Shown here one piece after another: positions 1 to 14,639 of a DNA stretch of 64,000 nucleotides. A program made the position numbers and the translations under genes. The DNA lies in contig WIXG01000007.1 in assembly GCA_009869945.1 (NCBI GenBank), forward strand, positions 496,001 to 560,000, written 5' to 3'. The notes under the pieces are model-generated. The model saw only the letters and a list, made by a program, of their open reading frames with translations, did not search any database and was not told where the DNA came from. Every line of letters begins with the position of its first letter. The stretch's first letter is position 1. The DNA is from Mesaphorura yosii (lineage: Eukaryota; Arthropoda; Collembola; Poduromorpha; Tullbergiidae).

Positions 1-2942
1 TGATTGTTAATTGCTACTCGGAGCACGACGAAATGAAAGCATGAGTCCATTTACAATTCATGACATGACACAAACACTGCGCATCGAATGGAGCCATCCG
101 TCACCACGTGTCAGTTGGAAGACAAAGTTGGGACATTCTCGCAGAAACAAATCAATTGATATTCCAAGCGTGAGATATGATTTCAGTGCTAAAGTGAAAT
201 ATTCGAGTCTGCATATCGCAAAATTTCAGACTAAATTGGGAAGCTCTTTGATAGTTCCAACGGCATGCTGCTACGTGAAGGTATCTGATTTGAAGTTTGA
301 TATTACGCAATTCCAGTCCAGTGGCCTGGAAGTCCAGCTCAGATTTGACATTAACAGGTTAATGTGAATTTATTGCATGCAATTTACAAGAATTTACGAC
401 ACTCCAACCGACTACATTTCAATTACTGTCAAGGCAGATGTTTCTGGTTATGTAACTGCAGTTAAAATGAAGACGCAAAGCAAAGACGATGCACGGCAAA
501 CGAGGGGTATTTATCACCTTTCTCGCGTTGAAGATTCATCTCTTTATTGACGTCTTAACGTCCGCTATTGTAATGCCATTACCAAAACATTTCTTTAGAA
601 CCACAATGACGCAATGAAGCCATTATTCGTAAAAATGACCATTACAGGCAGTAAGTAGCCAAGTTTCAACGAATAATAGCCCAAAGAAAACAAATTGGGT
701 AATACATTGTTGCACCTGCACTGCACTGGCACCACAGCTTCAACGCCGACGCCAAAGGCATAAGGTAAGTGATTTAGCTTAATCAGAACCCACGCTAATT
801 GGTTATCTTGATGTGCCACATTAATTGCTTCTGAGTTCAATAAAAATGTTGCGTGAAAGCGTGAGTGGATATGTGTACTTGTGACACAGTCACCAGTAAG
901 TTATGTGTGACTTCCTTATCCTATTAAGTTTATGGCATTGCATTGGGGTCACAAGCAACGATGCAGGATGCGTAATTACGTAATACGCCCTCGCAGGATC
1001 ACAAGGGACAAATAACGAGTCAACAGTCGACGGCCACGAGGGAGTTCCTCATTTCCGATAATTCATAATTAATGTTGTGTTGTTTGGGGCTCATAAGATG
1101 ATTGACCTGTTAATCATCAGGCGAGACAATCGTACGTGTACGCATTCTTGTAATCGTCATTGCAATGATTAATGGGGGAATTCCAAGCTTGTTTGTCAAC
1201 TCGTGTTAAATACTTCCAACGCCCATTAGGTTTTGGAAGCCGTAAGAAACTGTCTCATAGACTGACAAGCTTACCTTTCTTGAGTTTCCGCTTGTGTGAA
1301 CAGCTTTGAAGAAAACCTTACGGCGGCACGATTCGGAAACAGTTTGTGATTCGTTGCCGATTTCTGAGATTCAGAATACTCTTAAAGGTTGAACACTTCT
1401 AATCACAAAACTAAAACAATGCTTTCAACTGGAGAACAATAAAGCTACAAAAGCAGTCAGCATGCCAGCTTCAGTCAACGTTAAAACAGCAACTAAAACT
1501 TGAAACTGTCTGCAAACTGGAATCTCGAGACAAGATCTCAAGATTAAGATCGCAAACAAGAATGACTGACTGACTACCGAAGGAGCAGGCAGGAATCGAA
1601 ATGAAACTGGATATGATGATAAGTTGTTCTGATGCAAATCTTCAGATGCTAACCAGAGCGGCTGTGACCGTCTCGTACCAAGCCATGTCGCAATTCAACA
1701 GTACTCGAGTGTTGTTGTCTTTGACTTCGCTATTCACTTTTTGTTATGGACAAGTCGAAGTCGCTTAGTCGCTGCCGTTTGCGTCTTCTTGCTGCTTCTG
1801 TGAATCATTATCATTATCATGAACCTGACAATAACAAAGCAACAGAAATGATGTGATATGATACGCCATGCCATTCGTTCATGAAGCGGATATTCCTTCG
1901 CTAGGCGTTTGCATGAATGTGAAGTGAATTAAGCCTCCAGTTAAAGTCATTTGTATATTTACAACCTGTCCGTGTCCTGGCCCTCGTCTCCGCTAATCAT
2001 AAAATGCATGGCATGAAATGAATCTACCTGTCTGTTTAAGTTATTGCATGTCAAATCCTAATCTCAAGAGGTAATATTCCTCGTGTTCTTGGTATCATGG
2101 AACAAAACGCATTTATTGTGTAATAGTGCCTTATTATAATCTCGAGAAATCTCACGCGTGTGTAATGCGAATGCGAGAGCAAAGAACACACTCGATGATC
2201 GACATCTTGTACTTGTGGGGTACGAACACGCATTCACGAATATCTTAAGTAAATATCAAGGATCCAACAATCGAGGTGCAAAACAACAGAGCTCAAGCTC
2301 GTGTATCGCCTGTCGTGTATAGACGTCCTTGGACAAAATTTTGATTATAGCCAGTGTTTTAAGGATTTGCTTGGCAAAGACTTTCAATCTGTAAAGTCAT
2401 CTTCAGATGCACACGTCGAGGAGGATGCCCACAGTTCTGAGAACGAATTACTGCAACTCTTAATTGCCTACTTGTAGACATTTCCCTCAATTTGCGCTTA
2501 CACTTAAGTAGAACATTCCAAAAATTTTATGACTACGCGACGTGTCGTGATAATGGTTATGCTTGGAGTATGAGCCTGAGACGAATTCTTGCCACGGGCA
2601 GAATTAGAATTGGAATTGTTCACTTCCTTCTTGAAAAATGGCTTATCATTCCCCATAACATGATCTGACTTTATGACCTCTCGCGCTGGGCTACCATGCC
2701 TTAAAGTCGTAATTATGTTATTCCCATAATTAATGAAATTAAGTTTTATTTACGCATGTTCACACAGCACAGCTGCAATGAGGAAACGACGTGCAAGTAC
2801 GTGTCCGCCTCAGTGCCCCTCGTACCATGTCTTAATTTAATTTACGATGGTTTATTTATATCACAAAAATAACCTTCCCACATTCGCCACAACAATGGCT
2901 AATTAAATTATGCTGCGCTGATTAAGACGTCCGAGTGCGAAT

Positions 2943-2954
2943 TGCGCATGCGCA
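2943..2954. promoter_or_regulatory. Perfect NRF-1/Ewg-type palindrome
   Basis: TGCGCATGCGCA is a full match to the NRF-1 (erect wing) consensus and is fully palindromic. NRF-1 sites usually lie in promoters of broadly expressed genes, yet no gene start was recognised nearby. It may be an isolated match or mark an unannotated transcript. Confidence 0.3.
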
Positions 2955-3503
2955 GTCATTATCATTGATGCGAATGATTAGTTAAGTCGCAGTGCAGTGC
3001 AGTCGTGGTTTTATTGGAAATTCGTACCATTTTGAGCACGAGCAAGCGCATGAGATTGAGGAAACGTTGAGTGGACAGTGAATTGTACCAGATTCGATTA
3101 CGCTTACATAATGCATCATTTCGCATTTCACATGCATTTCATTCGCCATTCCACCCTATGGCACAAAACAATGTGATTGATTGAAGTCGTGACTGTCTAA
3201 CGCTGACGCTGGCGACGGCGCTGTTCTGCTCGGCCACCATCGCTTGGAGCCTTGCAATTTTCAATTTTCTCTTTATTTATTGCTGATAAAGAATTTAGGC
3301 GGCCTTGACTCGGTCATTCATGCCTTGCAAAAAATGTGGCGCATTCCTCGGCGTAAGCGTCAAGCGTGCAAGATGAAAATAATTGAATATTAAGATGCGG
3401 TAATGAAAGCGAGAGCGACGCGGTGACGACCATTATTGCGGGAACAAAAAGCGAGCATGTAAATACAAACGCACGTAACAAAGTGGCGAATTGGTATTTG
3501 TGT

Positions 3504-3513
3504 CTATAAATAG
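3504..3513. promoter_or_regulatory. MEF2-type / TATA-like site CTATAAATAG
   Basis: CTATAAATAG fits the MEF2 consensus and sits in a nearly palindromic 16-mer (TGTCTATAAATAGACA). It could also be read as a TATA box. No transcript start is evident around it. The same 10-mer occurs at 43115-43124. Confidence 0.25.
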
Positions 3514-6500
3514 ACATAGCCGGACCGGCCATTCACGTCATCTCTGGAGGATACTTGAGTATGTAATACACTTCCTCAAGAATTTGGATTACATAACGAC
3601 ACACTCCATTTAGCATACAATTGGTACCATTAAGGTTCTCCTATTGTTGTCTTCGTTTTTTATCAGTATTCTTGAAATTTTTGAAATACTTGTCGTGATT
3701 GCGACTTTTTAGGCAAGACCTAATATCCTATAAATATGAAAAGATGTCAGATGCGCATCACTTAATTAGCAGCCAAATTTGTAAAGCGCAAAAAGTATGG
3801 TAGGACCACGACGTGACCCACGTGGCTTGGACAAGATACTACGAAGTTAGCTCATCACGTCCTTCAAGATTGATAATTGATATTCCAGTAAAGTATTGAC
3901 AATGTATGTAGCACATTTTAATTTTTAATTAAAATATTGATTAGATTGGTGGTCTTGCGTCAGTGAATTGTTTGAACGGGCAAATATCAGGTACCGAATA
4001 TCCATCAGTCCAGTCTCCAATTTGAGTAAAGAAATGACACTCAATTTGGAAAAAACATTTCTCATCTGACTGTACTGCGAGCATGAAGCTGATTAGCTTT
4101 TCGTATGAACGACTGGTTTAGCGCCATGGTTCGTCGTAGTTGAACTCCTTCGAAGCAGTTGAAAGGAGAGTCAGCCACAGTCACAGCGCTAACCTACCCC
4201 CAGTCAATTTAATCGCTTAATTTTGGCTGAATGCGCCAAGAACCTGCAGCAGTCCCCGTCCACTGCTGCGCTGCTGTGAGCGTTCTCGCTTTGATTTGTA
4301 TTACTTCAGTTTCAATCGAATTGAATCAGACGAATAATAATATTGTATAAATACAAATTAGGTTATCAAAGATCCAATCTCATTTTAATATCTTAATTCA
4401 GATTCGCATTCGCATGCGCTTGAATGAATCTATGTCGACAAAATCTTGGGCTTGTTGAAAAATTCATTTTTTATCACATTAGAAGCTGGCGCATTGTATT
4501 CAATTCATTTCCTACTGGGCGTGTTTGTCTGTCTGTGTTCGTTTAAAATAAAATAAGAAAATAACTTTTGTTTATTCTCCGGCCTGATAAAAGTTTCATT
4601 CGCATTCTTCATGGAAGAACGAAATTCAGAACGAAGACACTCTAAATGTAGCGAGGCGTGTTTACTTTGCAGTCGCTATCGCTCAACAATGAGAGATAAT
4701 TTTGCATATTTTAACGCAAATTCGCAACAGAGATTACGCGTTCGCGGCAACGGCATCGGCAACCGCAAACGTCAAATGCCCACAAGCAATTTGCAGGAAC
4801 CAAGTCAAGTTTTCACTTTCAATTCGAGGCAGAATACATAATCACATCATTATAACATTTTGGCCGTCACATCACATCACGGCGCGGCACGGCACCGCGT
4901 TTTGCGTTTTCACACATGCCATGCACTTCTCAGCACGGAGCAGTGCAAAAAAGGAAATAAACATTTGACTTTAAATTGTCTGTTGCACAAGAGCAGCGGC
5001 AGCAGGCAAGACCAGAGTCGTTGGTTCCATTTCCTCGGAAGATTTGCCCATTTGCTTCAATGCTGCTGCAGTGCAACAATGCAGACAACTTTGTAACGCA
5101 TAACCTCAAGTACACTCACCTTCTTACATAAAAAATCATTAGCATTTGGTGCCTGCCAACAATGTGCGCGTATTCATCCTGACAACTTTGTATTCAGCAG
5201 GAGCCGCAGCGCAAAGTTGGTTTACCAGTTTTGTGGGAATGCGAAATGACGAATGATTATCATATTATACAATTCCGCCGTCTCATCGCGCATAACCATT
5301 ACCATTGTGCGCAATGCACCGCGGCACAGAGCTGTGGATTGTGTAGACGTGGCTGTGCCATGTCCTCTTTACTTACCACCGCATCACAAATCGCGTCATG
5401 ATGCTGATGATTTCAAATTACGTTTGGCAGATTCTGCAAATGGCAAATATTTTTCTTTTCCATTTGCACAGAAATGCGACAATAATTCAATAAGCGCGAC
5501 AAACTTTAAAATTTCTTATTTATCAAATGCGTGCTTTTTCACACTTGAAAGCTTTCTGAAGCAATGCAATGCAGTGCAGCTGCAAAGATAAAAATAGGAA
5601 GAGGAAAACGCAAGTATACGCCTTGATTTGGGGAGCCTAATTTTGATGTGGTTACAATAAAAGTGTAGCTAGTCTGGTGCGGTTTGGAGTAAAGCTGTTA
5701 AATTCCATTGTTGAGTAGGTTTGAGTGATAAGTGCCAGACTGAGACTGACTTCGAACGGAAATAATAAACAGCACTAAAGTGGGATAATGAAGACTAATT
5801 ATTTACCTTCGCTCAACGAGACGAGATATGAGACGATCGAATGAGGTGTGAGCAGGAACGCAAGAATTCTGAGACGAACCACACCCAACAACAATAAGAA
5901 CTAAAGACAACTGTAAAGCAGTCATGCGCATGTGCTTGCGAAGGGAATTCCAGAGTCAAACTCCACGAATGTCAATACACAGTCGACGATGGCCATGGGT
6001 AATGATCATTGCGTTGGTCCATGCCAATAAGAACACGAATGAATGGAGGAACAAGCGGGAACTGTTTTTTGCTGTAAAGCAACAAATCTATGGTATCTAT
6101 TCCGCGAATGACCTTAGACAAAAGATCCTGCGCACGGAGCACAAAAAGAAAAATCCTGTGCGAAGATTCGTTAACGTGATTAGCGATTTTTTCTTAATCC
6201 CACTTGAATTTATTCACTTTTCTTGATACTCAAACGAAAAACCAACAGAAGCTGTAACTTCTAGAGCTACGAGTAGCCAAGCAGTAAGATTATAATTGTT
6301 TGCATTTGTATTTAGATTTATAATAGAGAAAACGCAAGCAAATGTGAAGAACTGTTGCCGCTGAACGCTGAGGGCGGCTCAGCTCAGCGCAGAAGATTTG
6401 CAGAATCGACTGGCATGGCAGGGCAAAGAGAGAAAGCCAATTTGAGTTTGCAGTTGCACAAAATGTATAAACTTTTGTGGAAAAAACCAAGACGCGCTTG

Positions 6501-9500
6501 AGCTGCACTTAATGCCTCCTGTCCATTATGGTCTGGTGCACTTTTGTTGAAAAATTCTCAAGTACTGCTGACTGACGAAACACAACACAATAAACGACTT
6601 GTAAATAATAATTGAGCAAACAGACCAATTAATAAATTGTATTGCCAAACTCGTACAATGTGAAGAAGAATCCTTCATAATTAAACTAGACTTGAGTTTG
6701 AGATGGGCCGATGAGCAATTAATGGCAACGACCGTGTAAATCACAATTCAGGTGACTGAAAGCCGAAACACACAACTTACCTCATAATCACAATCCAGAT
6801 ATTAAAAAGCTGCGTCTCTCCACACGAAAGAAATCCGGACTATTCTGTCAACGAATTCAACCCAAAAGGCGTCCAAGATGAATTCGGTGGGCTTTAACCT
6901 TCGCTTTCGCTGGTTGTCACTCGAACGAAACCTTTCTCACTTTCTCAACCGATTGTTCCTGATTTGATGGAGCGTCTCTTTACACCAGAGATCTGCTACT
7001 CACAAGTGCCGTTGTTGATGGACGTGTTGAGAGTGTTGACGTAAATTTTTTTCTGAATTTGATGTTCCTGCTTCGTCTCTGCTGCATTTAAGCATTCGTC
7101 ATTGCAGTATCTCTTGCAATCCACACAAAATGAAATTTCTACTGCCTTTGTTGTTGCTACACGGTCCGATATTTTGTATTCATTGGTGATGGACCTGACC
7201 AAATCTGCTCGCATTTACAGTTCAAAGCTGTCAGCCACTCACTCACTGGCTCCAGAAACTTTTCTTATCTCTCCAGCACGAGGTCCATGATTTTTCTCCG
7301 TCTTCCGACGAAAGTCCAGGAAAAGCAACAAAAAAGACAGAAAGACGCTCTATAAATTAGAATGAATAGCAGCAGCGGCTAAGCTAAGAAATTAATCTAA
7401 AAAGACAAGACACATGCACACTCGAGAGAAGATTTAGTCCGCACTTTGCACTTGTCTCACCACCACTCGTCAAAAGTTAATCTTATCACCAAGAGAAATT
7501 TTCTTGGAGTGAATGTATGCTTGAAGAAGTCGAATGCGCAAGGCGTTCTTCAGGTAGTCTAGTGTAACCAAAAATTGTTGAGAAAGAGAAGAATTGATGC
7601 AGGTAAGGTAATGGTAATGGGTAAAGGTAATGAATAGGCTCAAAGCCTCAACCACGCCAAGCCGCAGAGTAACTCATCAGCGCAGTCAAGAGCTCAGTTA
7701 CTCTGCATTGAAAAATAAAAGTAAAGTAAGGGGTAACAATTATTATGCATTAACCACTTTTAGTTTTCAAAATCTGCTGTACTTTTGTGAGGTAAACGAG
7801 AACTGTTCGCTCCGCACATTGTTGTGTAAGGGGGCTCAAGTGACTAAATCGTAAGGCTGGTAGTACAATAACAATGCAATCACAACAATGTTTTTGTGTT
7901 CTACGAGATACTTGCAAGGTAGCTGAGACATTAAACAGCAGTGAGATTGTATTACAGTTTAAGTGCAGCATCAGGACCAGCACCGTTCAATTATTATGCA
8001 AATCCATTCGCAGGCTAGGCCTAATTGGAGTGAACGAGATCGTAAAGCAAATGTAAATACACGTTACTTTGTTGTACGGCTGTACTGCACTTCATCGTCA
8101 TCGTCCTTGCAGTTTGCGTGGGACGATTGTTGAAATTTTCAGTATTTAAGTATTTGCAACAATGAATTACAATGTAAAAAATCTGCACACGTATTTATCT
8201 GGATTACAACATGGCAATGCAATGGTTCAGCAAAACTGCTTGAGCTTGAGTACGGATAAAGCGAGTGGTCATTTGAATCCAAAATCATGAGACACGAACC
8301 GATTAGGAGTACGCCGGCTTCGCCGTTGTCTTGTGCGTCGCACTTTTAGAACAGTCAGCATTTTTATTCATTTCCAATCACGCAACAGATTAAAGACTGC
8401 CAAGTCTCAAAGAGTTGCCAATTGCATCGTGCTTGCCTTCATGCACTCAGACTTCAATGAAATTATAAAATTTTGTTATGGCCTATTGACTTTTGCTGCT
8501 TTATTTCAGAGCTGACCCAAAATTGGTTCTTGACTGCTCAAGTAGGACGCGAAGGTACAGCAGCAATAGGCATGGAAGTGAATAGTGAATGATTCAAAGC
8601 ATAGCTATAGCAGGATTAATCTGATGGGGTTTCCCTTTTAATAAGGACGTAAGTTTATAGTTTATAAACTCTCTGATGAGAATGGCGAATGCGGTACACA
8701 GCGCCAACGAACAGAAGAAAGAAAGAGTGATTTTAAATAATTACGCTTGAAGTAAGAAAAATGCCAAAGTAATGCACCAAAGCTCGCCTTTATTTTACTA
8801 TTGCGAGTGTACGCGCTTTGCTAAATGTTAAAATTGGGGCCAAAATGACCCCTCGCGTCGCCTTGTCCCAGAGTGCAAGTCGTAAATGCAAGCCTTCGAT
8901 TTTTTAAAATTCTCTGACCAATTCCAAATTACGTTTTTCACAATCCGTCATTCGTCTCGTCATGCAATTAAAGAAATTAATCAGTAATTTTATTGCAAAG
9001 TCGTAAATGAAGTTATTAAAGTCAGGCGCACAGTCCCGCAATCAATTTTAAAATGTCATTTCGCGTTTGCTGGCTTGCGCTCGCTGTCATTGTTGACGGA
9101 CAGGAGAACTATAAATTATTGTGCAAGTAATGCAGTTATATAATTAAGTGTGAAAGCAGCGGCGAGGGAGGTGCACAGCACCAGAATGACCAGAATAGAT
9201 TGTTGTTGTTGGACTTGATTCTGAGTTGACTACAGAAGAAAATCTGAAATTGCGATTTCATTCCAAAATTCCTTGAGCTCTCAGTCACTCGTTATTTGTA
9301 ATTGCAGAAATCCAAATCTAATCTTCATCGATCCCAATAAACAGACTTATAATAATTGTACGGCCCGTCATGTCAATAATGATATAAATATTGCGTTTCA
9401 TTTGACAGCTCGGCTCGTCAGTCGGTCAGTCTTGCGTCTGTCATCGTGACCTAATCAAAAATGCAATGATAATCAGAGACGGATTCCATTTATCAAATTC

Positions 9501-11589
9501 AAACCTGCGCTGCTCTGCATGAGCATTGGCATTAAGGCATTCACTTCACTGCGAAATACGAATCGCAATTTCATAATGCACGAGTGAGTTTTGACAAAAT
9601 ACCACAAATAGTATTTCTTTTGTAAAATGCTGTGTAATTGTAATCAAGTAATCATGTTTATGAGAAAACAATGCAATAACGCAAGTAAATGTATCAATTC
9701 ATGCATACGGTGGAGATATATTGCTTCGTCAGTTTCATATGGTTCGCAATTGCAAAGTGATCGTGATCATTAATCGTCCACCCTCAAGCCAAAGACTTCG
9801 CTAAGCTTAAAGCTCTCAACACGACAGCTTAATGATTAATTGTTGACGCAGTCAGACTGTTACTTATGATACCCATAACCGCATACATTTTGTTCTGCAC
9901 CTGGAAATTTTGAGATAAATCTTGAATTATTTCATATAAATTCTAAAGCACCTCAAGTCGAATAAAAAACAATGAGTTGTGTAAGCAAAGTTTGAAAGTC
10001 ATCTTCTTAACTACAGGCATATCCACAACGGTTGATTGATTTTGTAGCAAATCATAAAGTAAACACAAGTATACGATCTTATTCTATGGGATCTATGAAA
10101 CAAAGCAACAATGTACCAGAATCAGATGCCAGACACGCGTATAATACACTTGATTGGTGTACGCATTGAGCGTGTCTGCATTATTGGCTGTGGACTGTCA
10201 CAAATTATTTGGGACGCATTCTATTTGGAATCATTTGCATTACAGGTATTTGTCTATATTAGCGAAATTACTCAGGGCTTATTGTTGCATAATAGGAGCA
10301 AGATCAATCCATTGTTCGCGGGTTCATTAGGTTTCGGCAGTAATCAGCGTACACTGACAATTCAAAATTGACAATTGAAAGCAAATTGCACATTGTGCAG
10401 GCAGGATTAGCTCGGTTGTCCACTTTAACGAAGCAATCGATGTTCTTAATCTGGCGAACACGCGGCGAGCACTCACATGGCCAAATAAATAGCCAAGATC
10501 ATTACCTATCGCATTGCCACACACAGCAACATGCTCATTGGAGATTGCAATATTGGCTGCTGCCACCGCAACTGCAAGACTTCACGCTCTATTTTACGGT
10601 CCAATTCCAATTTTCTAATCATTGAGAATTGCACTACGTAAATATTGCACTTTTGGCACCTAAACGTGTTCTTAACAGATTAAGTAATAAGATTATGGAT
10701 GCTTTTATGCCGATTGCTGATTTATGATGTTAATCCGAGTCGTCATTCACTCGCAAGCAAGCCTGCGGTACGCCTATACAAAACTAAAAGTAGTTTTCCT
10801 TCACAATGACAACCGGCAACGACTGCATATTAAATTCCCAGACATCAACTCGCCCGTATGAATATGAAATAACTTGATTCAAGTCAATCAACTTAAATTA
10901 CTCGACCATAGGACCACAAATTACGGCTGCACTCGTAAATTCTGATCGAAACTGATTACGACTGTGATTATGCGTCGCATCAAATAAAATGCGAAAAGAA
11001 GAGAAAAGTTGTACGGCAGGGCATAAAATATTAATTTTGAAGTAGTCGCAGTTTGCAGTCTGCAATGCAACTGCAATCAAGTAGTAATTGAGTTATGTCA
11101 TACAATAATCAGCGAGTTAGTGCGAGTTGCATGTGCAAATTGCAAATGTGCAGTCTGCAGCGGACATCAGCTCAAGGGAGAGTTATAATCATACGTGTAG
11201 TACAGTAATTATTCAGCTGTGGTTGAGGAAGATGCAGCATGCAGTGCAGCCGCAACTCAGAGAGAAAGACGATAAGGGCATCGCCATCAAAAGTTGCATT
11301 GCAACAAGTACACTTATTGAATGACAATCAGTCGAATCAGTGACGACGAGATTAGCTGGTTTTTATGTAACCATGAGATGACGATGACAAGACGAAGATG
11401 CGTCGAAAACGAGTTGAAGAATTTCAAATCACAAAAGAAGTGGACATCATAAAATGACTTTACATTGCGATCGCGAGCGAATTCTCTGCGAAAACAGCAT
11501 TAAAACACTCGGTCAGTGATTTGCTGACTGTGGTTGTATTCTGGCTTAATTAATTTAAACTCGAAATTTAGTCAGTCTCAAACTCAAAC

Positions 11590-11606
11590 TCGAGTCGAGT
11601 CGAGTC
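11590..11606. repeat. Short TCGAG tandem repeat
   Basis: Three perfect copies of the pentamer TCGAG plus two bases. It lies in noncoding DNA and is a minor microsatellite. Confidence 0.7.
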
Positions 11607-13954
11607 TCCGCTTCAAAATTTCTAATCATGTAGCGGAGATAATCAGACAATTTCCCCGTCTATCTTCATCGTAATGCTGACTGAGGACTCGTGAGTCGTG
11701 ATCAACTTCCGTTGGCGTTCAGGATGAAGGCTGCTCGCAGTTTGGCTTTGGCTTACATAATAACTTAATTTCACTGTTCGCTTGAGGCTTGCATACACGC
11801 GAGATGTGATGATTACGAAAAAGCGTGGCATGAGTTCTTTTTATTGTCACTATAAAATAAAAATGCTCACTCCAATTATTATATAACTCATGAACTGACG
11901 TATGATTTATCCGAGTTTAGTTCGTGCGCAAGTGTAAAATTAGTTTACTATTTACTCAATTAAAGTGTTAAGTATAGGCTTGCAATTTTCAACTCTCTTT
12001 TTAATTGCTACTGACGTAATAACGCAACGGGTCAGGCGAACGAATAATCTGATTAGCGCCTAATTAAATTAGCAAAAATTCCAAATGCGAATGTGAATCA
12101 AATTGAAAGTAAACTCGGCTCAGCGCTAAGCAATGCAAATGCAAGTCCAAAACTGACCAACATCGAAGAATTCTGTATTGTGTCAATATTTTGTGAAATG
12201 TCAAATAATACAAGCAGACTGATCCAAGGACATTTGTGATTTAACCCACCGGGGTAAATAATCTTTCAATTAGCAGGGATTGTTTTTCTTCATATTTGCG
12301 TTGCAATTCAGACAAGGCTTTCAATGGAATAATCACGAATCAATTCATCGTTTGAGTGAGTTCGTGGACTTGTAACCATCTCATTTCTCATCTTATTATT
12401 TAAGGACTGGATGCACATTCTGTGTGTCTTGTGCAGATAGCCAGCTTATCATGATTAATAGACTTTTAGCTACAGGTATTTACGCATGGCCCATGGTCAC
12501 CTTCATGCGGTTCTATGAACCATAAGAGTTACTAATTGCCCTCAAGTTCAAATTTCCAATGTAACGTGACGTAAATCTTTCTATTTGCTATGTGTCACAT
12601 GCATGCGTAAGGATCTGTATTCTGTAAGCATGCAAATACTTCAGAAGCTGTGCTCATCGACGGATACTTAGAATGTGATTTGCCAATTCTATTTTCGACA
12701 TATTTGCTGAAGTGTGAATTGGTTTCAAACATTTCAGACAAGACTTGCAAATTAAATTCGCGCCTTTAATTCCAATTTTAATTTAGGTACAATTAACAGT
12801 AAATCTGAAATAGAGCACTGCGCTTGGGGTTGTTGGTGTCAACCCAGAATTGTCACTGCTCACGCAATTACCAGTTGCGCGATTTAATTCAGTTAGTCTG
12901 TGGTTAAGCTGACAATTGGCAGTTTTAGAACGCATGTTTTGCAATATTACCACCGATTTGCCACGAGCTAAAGTACATTTAAGGTAGTAATTAATAACCA
13001 TTCAGAGTTATCACTGCTTGACTACCTGGCAGTTGCTAATGACCAGACAATTATGTAATCGCGTATTTGGTGCACAGGTGAACGCGTGAACGGGTCCTGA
13101 GCAATTACAGATCCAAGTGAATGGGTTTAACTTTACAAATAAGCTAATTATTCAAAATTAATTTTTGCTTTTGAGTGGCAAGATTAATTTAGCAAGCAAG
13201 TACTAATTAGACACTATTTGCAACACTGCTATTTGCTGTGGCTGTGACTTCAATGCAATGGCGATACATTTTGCAGTTTTTATTATCTAGAAGGTTAACG
13301 CCTTTCCTTTTCGAGACAGCATAACATGTCAATCAGTGTGGGCCGTAACTGTCTTTGTTTCAGACGACTCATGCATAGCGAATACCAATGCAGTTGTCAA
13401 CTGTGTAATGAAACATTTAAATTTCACACATGCATTAATCCGCATAAAACAAAAGAATTTTTGCATGACACGCATTTCGCATGAATCTCGCGTGTGTCAT
13501 ACTGAAAACGAAAATGAGTTTGAAAAGGAAACCATCACAACGGATTATGCAATTTCCTTCCTTTTTGTGTCCCCGCGTATTTACTTGGACAGATTGTTGA
13601 TAAGGTTTGAGACAATGCACAATTAGTTATGAGAGCGAGGTTTACGATTACCATTTGCAAATCCGGTGTCCATGTTCTTAATTTGATATCATTCGCAGCG
13701 CAGTGCAGTTCGCAGTTGAGAGCCGTACATGTGAATTCGGTCAGCTTGACACCAGGCGATCAGTGCGCTGCACATTTTCAAATGCCATTGCCACGAAATG
13801 AGATTGCCACACCTCGCGTCGCGAACTGCGGCTCGCGATTTATTTCTGCAACGTGTCAACACGCTGCAAGACCAATTAGCCTTTACATGATTTATCTTTT
13901 AATTACAACAGTGATTGTTCATTTGCATATGCAGACGGTGATCTTGTAACATGA

Positions 13955-13974
13955 CTCGGCTCGGCTCGGCTCGG
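13955..13974. repeat. CTCGG tandem repeat, four copies
   Basis: Four perfect CTCGG pentamers in a row, GC-rich against an AT-rich background. A minor microsatellite about 0.7 kb downstream of the MARVEL-like gene. Confidence 0.8.
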
Positions 13975-14570
13975 TTCATTCTTTTCTTTCGCTTTGTCTT
14001 ACGCAACGTCCAACTTGACTTTTAAAATTGCATTCAATGCAATGTGGTGTGTTTATTAATAGCAACTGGCAAAACTAGTTCAAAAATACTTTGTACACTC
14101 TACATGGATCGATGGATCATAATTGATCTACATATGAAGAAATGGATGATAAAAATCTGGTTATTACGTAATCGTCGCTTGTTGCTGGTGAGCATGCCAC
14201 CAACGAATCAATAATGAAAGGATCATTTCAGCCTATTGTTGCACCGTGGAGGTACCGCATTCTGACAATTATCAGTCTGACCTGACATTGTACCATTTTC
14301 AGTGGCTCGTGTGGCAATCGTTAGTAATGACATGGAAAACTTGACTTTTGCAGTGCAAAGGGCGGCGTGTTGCTCATTTGCTCCAATTCTGAATTCTGAA
14401 TGAGAAAGGTGGACGCGGAGAAAAAGTAAAAAAGAAACTTGGTTATTGCCACTGATAAGCTGCTTTTCTAATTCAAGCAGCCAATAGAATACGACTACGA
14501 GGATGCATGACATATTTATTGAACCGTGCCGTTTGAAGTCATTTCTTAAGTTGCACTAAAGCGTAGCTAG

Positions 14571-14576
14571 TTTATT
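14571..14576 (-). terminator. Poly(A) signal AATAAA of the MARVEL-like gene
   Basis: On the minus strand AATAAA lies about 65 nt after the stop codon of the MARVEL-like gene, the normal position for cleavage and polyadenylation. Confidence 0.6.
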
Positions 14577-14639
14577 TAAGCTAATGTTACATTAGATGAG
14601 AGGTTTGAGGTCGGTGCTTCGACTTCTGCATATCCCCAG

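Larger units (their letters stand above)
1..14570. other. Gene-poor intergenic DNA
   Basis: I see no coding exon here. Open frames are at most about 118 codons, lack splice-linked partners and have the AT-rich composition of the surrounding noncoding DNA. The stretch is full of TAAT/ATTA homeodomain-core words and of short TGCA-containing words such as GCAATGCAA and CAGTGCAGTGCAG. Isolated short sites are listed separately. It lies downstream of eya and of the MARVEL-like gene, so it may hold regulatory DNA, but nothing proves this. Confidence 0.6.
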
